A DNA stretch of 7,870 bases from an uncultured Planctomycetaceae bacterium (lineage in GTDB: Bacteria > Planctomycetota > Planctomycetia > Pirellulales > Pirellulaceae), in contig CALBTA010000307.1 in assembly GCA_937967755.1 (NCBI GenBank), positions 1 to 7,870 on the forward strand, read 5' to 3'. Positions 1 through 6,113 of this stretch are shown one piece after another. The notes under the pieces were generated by a model. It was not told the origin of the DNA and did no database searches. It saw only the letters and a list, made by a program, of their open reading frames with translations. The position numbers and the translations under genes are program-made. Position 1 is the first letter of the stretch. Each line of letters begins with the position of its first letter.

Positions 1-580
1 CGCTTTCCTTGCCGGTCTTCGCCAGCGGTTCAACGCTGCCGAACACCCGGTCGACCAGATCGCGAGGGTTCTCCTGCATCGTCCCGGCGATCGTGCCGTC
101 TTCGTTGTAACTGTGGACATAACGACAGACCCGGCTGCGGCGGAAAAACGTTCCGCCTACCAACGTCGGCACCATCCCCGCGGGCAGCCCGTCGGGGTAG
201 TGGGCTTTGCGAATGATCTGATCGATGGAAGGCCCGCCCGACTTGGCTTCCCCTTCGGGCGGTTCGGCCGTGAACGCGCCGGAAGAACCATCGAAGTGGG
301 CGTTGATGCCCTTCTGGTCGCAACGGACCTGATCGACGTTGCGCATGATCAGCAGTTTGTCGGAAAGCGGCTTGAGCGGTTCCAACACCCCGTCGAAACC
401 TTCATCTTGCAGCGGAGCGGGAATTCCCAACCCAAAGAACACATTGAACGCCCGCACCGGAACAGCCTCCGCTGCCGCGGCCGACGCGGTGCTAACCATC
501 ATTTCCTCGAGCAGCGGCAAGCCAATGGTGACGCTGCCTAGACCTTTGAGGACGGTACGGCGAGATAAAGTGCGCATCAT
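1..580 (-). CDS. DUF1552 domain-containing protein, Tat-exported (partial, N-terminal 193 residues)
   Basis: The frame opens at the ATG at 580 and stays open to the left edge, so the C-terminal part is missing. The protein starts MMRTLSRRTVLKGLG, a clear twin-arginine motif (SRRTVLK, about residues 6-12), followed by a hydrophobic stretch and an alanine-rich likely cleavage zone near residue 35. The mature part has the look of DUF1552: an early FNVFFGLGIP segment, LEPLKPLSDKLLIMRNVD, then HFDGSSGAF, a GPSIDQII segment and PRDLVDRVFG near the break. The start is 4 bp after the stop of the DUF1592-type gene, with GGAG at 591-594 ten bases upstream; a second ATG one codon later fits that site less well. 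The biochemical role of DUF1552 is not known; the family recurs next to DUF1592-type proteins in planctomycetes. The family call is firm; the function is open. Confidence 0.88.
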   Translation of the reverse strand, partial: MMRTLSRRTVLKGLGSVTIGLPLLEEMMVSTASAAAAEAVPVRAFNVFFGLGIPAPLQDEGFDGVLEPLKPLSDKLLIMRNVDQVRCDQKGINAHFDGSSGAFTAEPPEGEAKSGGPSIDQIIRKAHYPDGLPAGMVPTLVGGTFFRRSRVCRYVHSYNEDGTIAGTMQENPRDLVDRVFGSVEPLAKTGKES

Positions 581-584
581 TTTC

Positions 585-3074
585 TTATGGCTCCGTTCGA
601 GTTTTCCGCACAAGATCGCTCAACAAAATAGCGGTCACAACATCCGCGTAGCTTCCGCCTTTTGCTTTGGCGTCTGCGTGTATTGTAGCAACTGCCGCCG
701 CGTCGGCGGCCAAAAGCGGACGGCCGAGGGCGAACTGGGTGATTTTCCAGGTCAGGGTTTCGCTGGCCCGGTCGCTCGCCGCCAGCACGTCCATCAGTTC
801 CGCGGAAGATTTGTATGGCACGGACTTCGCTTGCCCTGGGAACAGGATTTCACCATCGTCTCTCAGCGGGTTGTTGTGGTGGTCGCGCTCGGAATAGGCC
901 CCCACACCATCGAATCGTTCCAAGCCGAACGCCAGCGGTTCGAACTTCGCGTGGCAGCCGCCGCATGCATTGTTGCCGATCCGCTGCAGGGCGATGCCCC
1001 GTTGCGTCAGCCCCTGCTTGGTCGGAACGGGCGTCGTGTCGACGCATGGCGGCGGGTCCTTCACTTCGCCGCGCAGGACGTTGTGCAACACGAACAGCCC
1101 GCGGGCCACCATCGAGGCTTCGTTGCCGCCGATGGTCAACACGCTGCCTTGGGTAAGCAATCCGCCACGGCCCGGAATTGAAGACAAATCGTAGAGCGCA
1201 ACTTCGCCGGAGCGCTCTTTGATCGGCTTTAACCCATAATGCTTCGCCAACTCCGCCGTGGCGAATGTGAGTTGGGCGTTAAACAAATCGGACAGCGGGC
1301 GGTCTTGCCTCCAGGCGACCTCTTGAAAGTACGCGATAGTTTCCGCCCGCATGTCGGCAGCGAGCGCCGGCCTCCAGTCGGGAAAATGCTTCTCGTCGCG
1401 CTGCAAGTGGTCAAGTCGATCGAGGTTCAGCCACTGCTCAAGAAACTGTGTCGAACGTGAAACGGCGCGCGGGTCTTTCAGCATCCGCGCGGCTTGCCGC
1501 TGAATCTCATCCGCTTTGGCCAGTTCGCCGGTTTCCGCGGCTCGGTGAAGCTCCGCATCCGGCGGACCGCCCCAGACGATGTAACTCATCCGCGAGGCCA
1601 GCACAAACGGGCCGACAGGCTGGGCCGTGCCGTCGCCCTGCTGCGGTTCGATGCGGTAGATGAACCGCGGCGATTGCAGCATCGCTTCGGCGACGTAGCG
1701 AGTCGCTTCCTCGTTGTCACCATCGGAGTCGGCGACCGCCTTGGCGATTCGACGGTAAGTTTCGATCTCGCGGTCTTCAAGCGGGCCGCGCAGAATCCAC
1801 TGACCCAACTTTGGAATCAACTCGTCGACATTGATGTCATTAACATCCAACCCGCCGGTCAACCAGCCAACCAGCTTTGCCGCGTCCATCTTCTGGGCGA
1901 TCGTTTTGGCCAACTCGGCGAACGCTTCGACGTGGGCCAGGTCGACAGTCAGGTTGTACGCCGTGTTGGTGAACCCGTCTGCCCGCACGTCCGGCGGCAA
2001 CAGCTTTCGCGCGTCGGCGTCGATGTCGACGCCGGTTGTTCGCCGTACGGTTTCGATGTACTCGATCACCGTTAGACGTTGCACGAAGATCTTCGCGGCG
2101 ACCCCGCCGTCGCGATAGACGGCCGGATCAAGCACCTCGACGGGCCAAATCGCCCCATCGTCAATCCATTCTTTCAGCGCCAACTTTTCCTCGGTCGAAA
2201 GCGGGTCGCGCTCTTTCGGCATCTCGCCCGAATCAACCTGTTCCCACAGCGAACTGTTCTTCGCATCACCGGGAAGAATCGCCTTACCGCTTTCGCCGCC
2301 TGCGAAGGCCGCTTTGCGGTGGGCCAGATTCAAATCGCCCTTGTGCGTGCCGGCGTCGTGGCATTCGAAGCAATGTTTGACGAGGATCGGGGCGACCTGT
2401 TGGTTGAACCGCTGCAGATTTTTTCGCTCTCGGGCTTGGGCGAGCAACTCGCGCACCGCTTCGGTCCCCGCGCCGGCGCGGAAGTTGCGGTTGATGTCTT
2501 CGGCCGGCAAGCTGCGGTTGTAAATCGCAATCAGATAATACGTTCCCTGCCAGGCGCGGTCGCCCGACAACTCGTTCCCCAGCGCCAAACGATACGAACC
2601 GTTCCAATTGTTCAGGTCGCCCGCAACGGTCTTGGCGGCCGCCTGTTTGCCGTTGATGAAAATTCGGGCCTGCCCCTTCGCGTCGCGGGTGTAAACGACG
2701 TGCGACATATCAGTCTTCAGCGACTTGCCACCGGTGGGCAGCGATGGAATGCCGTTGCCGCTGGTGCGCGATGTTCGCAGGCGGGCATCGAACGCGTCGC
2801 GCTCTTGCCCCAACGTGAAGTTCCGGTTGGTCGTATCGGCAGAGATCGTGACAATCCGGGCCGGGCCATCCTGATCGATTTTCGCGGGGCGAACCCAAGC
2901 TTCGATGGTCAGCTCGCCCGAATCGCCTACAGCTTCCGTAATCTTCTGAGCGGGTTTCTCTGACCGGATGACGGTCTTGCCGTGAATCTCCAATTCGCCG
3001 GCGGCCCGGCGAACTTCTCCTGCGTTCTCAATCGGCAAGTCGAACGCCTCGCCGACGCTGCTGCGATCCTTCAC
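585..3074 (-). CDS. LamG / PSCyt1 / DUF1587-DUF1592-DUF1588-DUF1585 cytochrome c-like protein, main ORF after an internal stop
   Basis: The uninterrupted 829-codon frame starts at GTG. Approximate domains in order: LamG-like sandwich 1-200 (IEAWVRP, ARIFINGKQ, IAIYNRSL); planctomycete cytochrome c PSCyt1 at 225-312, with heme motif CFECH at 235-239; DUF1587 at 328-395 (QRLTVIEYIETVRRTTGVD); DUF1595 around 412-470; DUF1592 at 480-615 (SYIVWGGPPDAEL, FLEQWLNLDRL); DUF1588 at 635-735 (GGLLTQGSVLT), with a second CxxCH, CGGCH at 704-708; DUF1585 at 740-826. This order is that of the large planctomycete surface or periplasmic c-type cytochrome-like proteins, whose substrate is unknown. The GTG is probably not the ancestral start: in the same frame, upstream of a TAA at 3084-3086, lie a signal peptide and the first LamG strand. 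A product begun here would lack export and so heme attachment. The gene is either a recent pseudogene, a sequence error, or made by restart. It is co-transcribed with the DUF1552 gene. Confidence 0.85.
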   Translation of the reverse strand: MKDRSSVGEAFDLPIENAGEVRRAAGELEIHGKTVIRSEKPAQKITEAVGDSGELTIEAWVRPAKIDQDGPARIVTISADTTNRNFTLGQERDAFDARLRTSRTSGNGIPSLPTGGKSLKTDMSHVVYTRDAKGQARIFINGKQAAAKTVAGDLNNWNGSYRLALGNELSGDRAWQGTYYLIAIYNRSLPAEDINRNFRAGAGTEAVRELLAQARERKNLQRFNQQVAPILVKHCFECHDAGTHKGDLNLAHRKAAFAGGESGKAILPGDAKNSSLWEQVDSGEMPKERDPLSTEEKLALKEWIDDGAIWPVEVLDPAVYRDGGVAAKIFVQRLTVIEYIETVRRTTGVDIDADARKLLPPDVRADGFTNTAYNLTVDLAHVEAFAELAKTIAQKMDAAKLVGWLTGGLDVNDINVDELIPKLGQWILRGPLEDREIETYRRIAKAVADSDGDNEEATRYVAEAMLQSPRFIYRIEPQQGDGTAQPVGPFVLASRMSYIVWGGPPDAELHRAAETGELAKADEIQRQAARMLKDPRAVSRSTQFLEQWLNLDRLDHLQRDEKHFPDWRPALAADMRAETIAYFQEVAWRQDRPLSDLFNAQLTFATAELAKHYGLKPIKERSGEVALYDLSSIPGRGGLLTQGSVLTIGGNEASMVARGLFVLHNVLRGEVKDPPPCVDTTPVPTKQGLTQRGIALQRIGNNACGGCHAKFEPLAFGLERFDGVGAYSERDHHNNPLRDDGEILFPGQAKSVPYKSSAELMDVLAASDRASETLTWKITQFALGRPLLAADAAAVATIHADAKAKGGSYADVVTAILLSDLVRKTRTEP

Positions 3075-3083
3075 GAGAGCACC

Positions 3084-3086
3084 TTA
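3084..3086 (-). other. In-frame TAA nonsense codon inside the LamG domain
   Basis: The minus strand reads GCC TAA GGT GCT CTC GTG AAG, giving DA-stop-GALVK. Both flanks are in one frame and form one continuous family-like segment, so neither an insertion nor a deletion is needed to explain it. TAA is one base change from GAA, CAA or AAA. An acidic or polar residue would suit the turn between the two LamG strands. Confidence 0.85.
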
Positions 3087-3221
3087 GGCATCGCCGAAAT
3101 CGTAGAGCGCGATCAGGCCCTCGTGCGTGCGACCGCCAGACGGCGACTGCGCAGCGGCCAATTGTGCCAGCGCAACTGCCAGCGAAAACACCGCTATTCG
3201 ACTCGTGTAAACCGTGAACAA
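3084..3221 (-). pseudogene. Severed 5' end of the DUF1592-type gene: signal peptide and first LamG strand
   Basis: This 45-codon piece, plus stop, is in the same frame as the 829-codon ORF downstream. It starts at TTG 3221, with GAGGA at 3229-3233 spaced seven bases before it. It encodes a Sec-type signal: a short n-region with one arginine, a hydrophobic core IAVFSLAVALAQLAAA, then a likely cleavage after AAA or AAQ. Next comes EGLIALYDFGDA and the TAA. Intact relatives have a LYDF-type first strand, a short acidic turn and then VKDRSGVGE-like text; here VKDRSSVGE follows the stop after just GAL, so a single sense codon seems to have become TAA. With that codon restored the protein would be 878 residues (3221 to 585). 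A longer open frame extends upstream to 3857, but it lies antisense to the 161-residue gene and resembles no protein. Confidence 0.8.
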
Positions 3222-3228
3222 TCTTTGT

Positions 3229-3233
3229 TCCTC
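3229..3233 (-). promoter_or_regulatory. Ribosome binding site GAGGA deciding a TTG start at 3221
   Basis: GAGGA sits seven bases before TTG 3221. No in-frame ATG precedes the signal peptide; the ATG overlapping this site is in another frame and stops after 13 codons. The site therefore makes TTG the best ancestral start of the DUF1592-type gene. A GTG inside the hydrophobic core is a poorer choice because it would remove the charged n-region. Confidence 0.55.
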
Positions 3234-3344
3234 ATCTAAGACCGTCAAACCACTGCTTTCCGAATCATTCTCCATCGAAGCCGGCCGATTTGCAAACTCC
3301 AACACTATATGGCGATGGCGCCCGCGGTTGTTACACTTCACTCT

Positions 3345-3830
3345 ATGGCCAGACAAACGTCCGACCGCGAAGACCTGCTCAACGAAGCGACCGCCCTGGT
3401 CGTGCGGGCAGAGTTTACCGCTGGCGGCTTCGCCGAAAATATTCTCGTCGGCTTTCGCAACAACGACGCCGCCAGCGTCTACATCGGACCCGATCTTGCC
3501 TACCACTTCACATCCGACAACCAACTGCGGCGGGCGATTCGCGACGGGCTGCTGATCAAGGCAGTCGACGGCCGGCTTTTCGAAATGCGCCGCCAGCGGG
3601 CCGACGGCGAGGTACAACTGCTCCGCCGCGAACTGCCGCCGGATGAAACCGCCGAGTACCTGGCGAACTGCCGCCAGCAACTTCACCAAATCAACAAGCG
3701 CATCACCGCAAACGATATCGAACTCGTAGGGCAAAGTCCTGCCGACGGCGACGCGATGCGAAAGATTGCCGCGTGGCTGGAATCGTTGCCAGACGAAATC
3801 GCCATCGCCGAAAAGCCAAACGTGGTGTAG
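3345..3830 (+). CDS. Conserved hypothetical protein of planctomycete type (161 aa)
   Basis: From ATG 3345 it encodes 161 residues beginning MARQTSDREDLLNEATALV. Two earlier in-frame ATGs (3309, 3315) would add a stretch without charged residues that looks unlike the rest, so 3345 is preferred; none has a Shine-Dalgarno site. The protein has no signal peptide or membrane segment. It shows a beta-rich N-terminal half (VVRAEF, ENILVGFR, ASVYIGPD, YHF), then the charged core LRRAIRDGLLIKAVDGRLFEMRRQR and EVQLLRREL. A helical second half with a short polar linker ends in RKIAAWLESLPDE. I associate the core text with an unnamed protein family seen in planctomycetes; no function is known to me. It is divergent from the DUF1592/DUF1552 operon and convergent with the ygfZ-like gene. 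Its basic core might suit binding of nucleic acid, but that is only a guess. Confidence 0.75.
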   Translation: MARQTSDREDLLNEATALVVRAEFTAGGFAENILVGFRNNDAASVYIGPDLAYHFTSDNQLRRAIRDGLLIKAVDGRLFEMRRQRADGEVQLLRRELPPDETAEYLANCRQQLHQINKRITANDIELVGQSPADGDAMRKIAAWLESLPDEIAIAEKPNVV

Positions 3831-3831
3831 C

Positions 3832-3869
3832 ACCTCGCCCGTAGAACGGATTGTCAATCCGTTAGAGGT
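3832..3869. terminator. Hairpin between convergent genes, possible bidirectional terminator
   Basis: AACGGATT (3845-3852) and AATCCGTT (3856-3863) form a perfect 8-bp stem with a GTC loop. An outer ACCTC (3832-3836) can pair with GAGGT (3865-3869), enclosing an asymmetric internal loop. The structure fills the 40-bp gap between the stop codons of two converging genes, which fits shared termination. No T-run follows on either strand, so it is not a classic intrinsic terminator. Confidence 0.4.
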
Positions 3870-3870
3870 A

Positions 3871-4839
3871 CTACTTCACCGGAAGCTGTACCACTTCCGC
3901 ATTCCCCTCTGCCCAATCCAACTGCGATCCAACTTCGCAATGCCCCGTCCGCACGTAAGCCAAGGCCAAAGGCGCACCCAATCCCAGCGAAAACACCGCC
4001 GACGTGACCTTACCCACAACCTTCCCGCCCGCCAGAAGGTCCGTGCCGTCCGCCGGAACGGTTTCGCCATCGAAGTTCACGCCGACCAACAGCTTGTTCA
4101 CATGCCCCAGCGCATCCAACCGGGCGACCGTTTCCTGACCCAGGTAACAACCCTTGGTCAGGTTTAATGCCCGCGCATCGCGATTGACTTCCTGCGGCAG
4201 ATTGTCGTCGGTAATGTCACGGCCAAACACCGGCGTGCCCGCTTCAATCCGCAGCACTTCCAACACATCGCTGCCGCAACTTTGCAGCCCCGCGCCCGTC
4301 AACGCCCCGCGCAGCGATGTCAAATCGTCGCTACGGCAACAGATGGTCAAACCCTCAGGCGAAACGGCGCTGCCCCGGCCGATCGCAAACTCCACATCGC
4401 CAATCGCCCCGGTGGTGAACGCGAGATACGCATCGGGCAGTTCCAATTCGGCCGCCGCATTCAACTTCACCGCCGCTTCCGGCCCACCGACGTGCAGAAA
4501 ACTCCAACCCTCGGTGACGTTGTGGATTTGCACGTCACTGGCGAGGGTATACCGCTCCAGGTGCGGCAACAGCGTCTCAACTTGCCCCGGCACGGTTTCA
4601 ATCACCAGCGAATCATCGCCGCAATAGACGTAAACATGCCCCAGCGTCTTCCCCTTCACACTAGTGATAAACGCCTCGGTCCCGGTGTTCGGCTGCAGGC
4701 TTTCAATATCAGCCGTGCAATAGTTATGCAGAAATTTCGCCCGATCGTCACCCGCAATTTCAATCTGCGTCCGCGTCCCAACATCGGCAAACGCGGCGGC
4801 AGCGGTGAAAGCGTTATAGTCGTCTTGCAAAGTGGGCAT
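3871..4839 (-). CDS. ygfZ: YgfZ/GcvT-like tetrahydrofolate-binding protein (Fe-S cluster maintenance)
   Basis: From ATG 4839 it encodes 322 residues, a normal length for YgfZ-type folate-binding proteins. The N-terminal GcvT fold shows TQIEIAGDDRAKFLHNYCTADI (about residues 24-45), and GTEAFITSVKGKTLGHVYVY at 53-72. A later LRIEAGTPVFGRDITDDNLPQE segment (196-217) leads to the signature KGCYLGQE at 229-236, with the conserved cysteine at 231. A C-terminal barrel domain follows. In E. coli YgfZ (IbaG/IscA-pathway partner) uses folate to keep certain Fe-S enzymes active; the signature cysteine is needed there. It is not the T-protein of glycine cleavage: that signature marks YgfZ, and no gcvH or gcvP is nearby. 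The frame extends to a GTG at 4875, but the added residues look unrelated. No Shine-Dalgarno site precedes either start. Confidence 0.88.
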   Translation of the reverse strand: MPTLQDDYNAFTAAAAFADVGTRTQIEIAGDDRAKFLHNYCTADIESLQPNTGTEAFITSVKGKTLGHVYVYCGDDSLVIETVPGQVETLLPHLERYTLASDVQIHNVTEGWSFLHVGGPEAAVKLNAAAELELPDAYLAFTTGAIGDVEFAIGRGSAVSPEGLTICCRSDDLTSLRGALTGAGLQSCGSDVLEVLRIEAGTPVFGRDITDDNLPQEVNRDARALNLTKGCYLGQETVARLDALGHVNKLLVGVNFDGETVPADGTDLLAGGKVVGKVTSAVFSLGLGAPLALAYVRTGHCEVGSQLDWAEGNAEVVQLPVK

Positions 4840-4875
4840 GCCAACTATCGTAGGATGATTCCGGCTGGTTGTCAC

Positions 4876-5058
4876 TCACACGTCGTCACTCGATTCTGTA
4901 AGCGACGCTAGATGTTGAACTGTTGCCAAGACGTTCACCGCATCAACAAGGTTCATGGCGATTGATGCAAGGAGCGGTCTTGCAATTCGCGAAGGCGACA
5001 ACTCGTTGCAGCGATCCATTAGATTGAATCGCTTTACGTCGCGAGGAAAGCCGATCAC
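4876..5058 (-). CDS. Unassigned 60-codon ORF in the spacer upstream of ygfZ (doubtful)
   Basis: A GTG-started frame of 60 codons fills much of the 266-bp gap between ygfZ and the UVR-motif gene. It begins MIGFPRDVKRFNLMDRCNEL and ends with an acidic SLTESSDDV. The middle (RPLLASIAMNLVDAVNVLATVQHLA) could form an amphipathic helix. I recognise no family. The text FPRDVKRFNL faintly recalls the start of four-helix-bundle (23S rRNA intervening) proteins, but the following NIAEG-like signature is absent. There is no Shine-Dalgarno site. It may be a decayed gene or chance; the rest of this spacer holds nothing I can assign. Confidence 0.15.
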   Translation of the reverse strand: MIGFPRDVKRFNLMDRCNELSPSRIARPLLASIAMNLVDAVNVLATVQHLASLTESSDDV

Positions 5059-5105
5059 GGCGCGATCCTGCGGTGGCTAGAAGCCCTCGCTACGTGCGTA
5101 GGCGG

Positions 5106-5858
5106 CTAATGCTTGGGCGATTCGCGGTTTTGCAGCTTTCTGCGCAATTGGGCCGCCAGTTCGTACTGCTCTTGAGCGACCGCTTCAGAGAGTTGCTCGT
5201 TCAGCGTGCGGCCGACCTCGAAGCGTTCGCGGACTGATTCACGCAGTTCGACCAACCGGCTGACCAGTTCGTCATCCTCGAACTTCTCTTCCAGATCGAA
5301 GTCGTCGAAGAAGACCCGCAGCCGGGCCAGCCCGTTGTTGATCGCTTCAATCGCCGACTCGGCCCCGTCGGATTCATCCTCCAGCGCGGCCAGCGCATCG
5401 GCCTGCGTGCGGTGGAACAGAACGAACGGGCGGTATTGCTCGTGCGTCATGGTCCACTCTTCATCGGGCGAATGCCGGCGGCAGAAGTCCATCAAGCTAA
5501 GCGTGTGCGTGGCGTCGTTCACCGCGTCGTCGTACCGTCGCATCGCCAGCCAGCAGATGCGGCGGTGGTAAAACTGCACGAACTCGCGGTCCGCCTGTCG
5601 GCATTGCTCATCGGTCATGGTGAAGTCGCCGTCGGCGTGCAGCGTTTCAGCGACGAGCAAGTCGAAATAGGTTTCGAAGCCCTCGGGCATTTCGCCGTCG
5701 GGCCGGCCTGAGACTTCCAGTTGCAGCACTCCCATATCAACCCGCATTTGAATCACGTCGCGGCGGTCGATTCCCTTGACCAACCGGACGCTGACCTCGT
5801 CGGGATCGAAGGCCCAATCCTGGAGAATATCGTCGATATGTTTCTTTCGTCTCGCCAT
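5106..5858 (-). CDS. UVR-motif (UvrB/UvrC C-terminal motif) protein, 250 aa
   Basis: The 250-residue protein begins MARRKKHIDDILQDWAFDP and continues with VSVRLVKGIDRRDVIQMRVDMGVLQLE (about 22-48), a likely beta-rich N-terminal part. A helical middle (95-160), with YHRRICWLAMRRYDDAVNDA and FHRTQADALAAL, has the size and spacing of TPR-like helix pairs. An acidic stretch (180-198) follows. The C-terminus (about 219-245), LNEQLSEAVAQEQYELAAQLRRKL, is a UVR motif, the short helical hairpin that UvrB and UvrC use to bind each other; it also occurs in ClpC and McsA. It has no helicase or nuclease domain and is not UvrB or UvrC. The exact role is unknown; protein-protein contact through the UVR hairpin is the reasonable inference. 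It is cytoplasmic, with no signal or membrane segment. ATG 5858 is fixed by the promoter just upstream. Confidence 0.8.
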   Translation of the reverse strand: MARRKKHIDDILQDWAFDPDEVSVRLVKGIDRRDVIQMRVDMGVLQLEVSGRPDGEMPEGFETYFDLLVAETLHADGDFTMTDEQCRQADREFVQFYHRRICWLAMRRYDDAVNDATHTLSLMDFCRRHSPDEEWTMTHEQYRPFVLFHRTQADALAALEDESDGAESAIEAINNGLARLRVFFDDFDLEEKFEDDELVSRLVELRESVRERFEVGRTLNEQLSEAVAQEQYELAAQLRRKLQNRESPKH

Positions 5859-5864
5859 GGCAGC

Positions 5865-5873
5865 ATTATACCA
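5865..5873 (-). promoter_or_regulatory. Extended -10 promoter of the UVR-motif gene, predicted leaderless transcript
   Basis: The minus strand reads TGGTATAAT, a perfect -10 hexamer (5865-5870) preceded by the TGn extension. Only six bases (5859-5864) separate the hexamer from ATG 5858, so a usual seven-base spacing to +1 places transcription start on the A of the ATG. No Shine-Dalgarno site is present or possible in such a transcript. The -35 region is poor, as expected for extended -10 promoters. Confidence 0.55.
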
Positions 5874-6113
5874 ACGAGGGCAAGGGAGCGCCAGCGGGTG
5901 ATAGCAAATGGAGTGAATATCCTATCTTCAAGCGGGCGGCGAAAACAGTTTCATGGCAAACCGGGGCGGGTGGAGTAGGATAGAATGCACTAAGCCTTTT
6001 CTGAAAACTACCGCAGCGTAGGCTGCCGGGCTTTGGAGAGATTCGTACGAATCGTTGATTTCTTGGAACTCTCGCGAATTCGGCTACGAGACTTGGGGTA
6101 CGGAACTTGTCAA
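5871..6113. other. Divergent intergenic region with a palindromic candidate operator
   Basis: This spacer separates the UVR-motif gene from the peptidase gene. It holds the extension of the minus-strand promoter at its left edge, a TAGAAT (5981 region) that could be a plus-strand -10 but has no convincing -35, and the perfect palindrome GATTCGTACGAATC at 6040-6053. The peptidase frame is open from TTG 6033, but that added part has no signal-peptide or domain character. Confidence 0.35.
6040..6053. promoter_or_regulatory. 14-bp perfect palindrome upstream of the peptidase gene
   Basis: GATTCGTACGAATC is its own reverse complement over all 14 bases and lies about 60 bp before ATG 6114. The position and symmetry suit a dimeric regulator, but no named operator is recognised. 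Confidence 0.3.

Noticed and set aside
2079..2963. 294-codon plus-strand ORF (and the 280-codon one at 339-1181, and 1494-2075)
   Set aside because: They lie antisense to the DUF1592 and DUF1552 genes, whose translations match known domains; the plus-strand products show no recognisable motif and reflect the high-GC codon pattern.
3070..3090. A frameshift as the cause of the split DUF1592 gene
   Set aside because: Both halves are in the same frame and only the TAA separates them, so a substitution is enough.
3222..3857. N-terminal extension of the minus-strand frame upstream of the signal peptide
   Set aside because: It is antisense to the 161-residue gene and carries no family resemblance; the TTG at 3221 with its GAGGA site explains the start.
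4873..4878. TGA of the 60-codon ORF directly followed by a GTG in the ygfZ frame, suggesting translational coupling
   Set aside because: The 12 residues added from that GTG look unrelated to YgfZ, and the 60-codon ORF is itself doubtful; ATG 4839 gives a normal-length protein.
5059..5105. Short inverted repeat CTACG-TG-CGTAG after the UVR-motif gene
   Set aside because: A 5-bp stem with a two-base loop is too small to support as a terminator.
6033..6113. TTG start 27 codons before the peptidase ATG
   Set aside because: It would bury the signal peptide inside the protein and it spans the palindrome; the ATG at 6114 begins just before the basic n-region.
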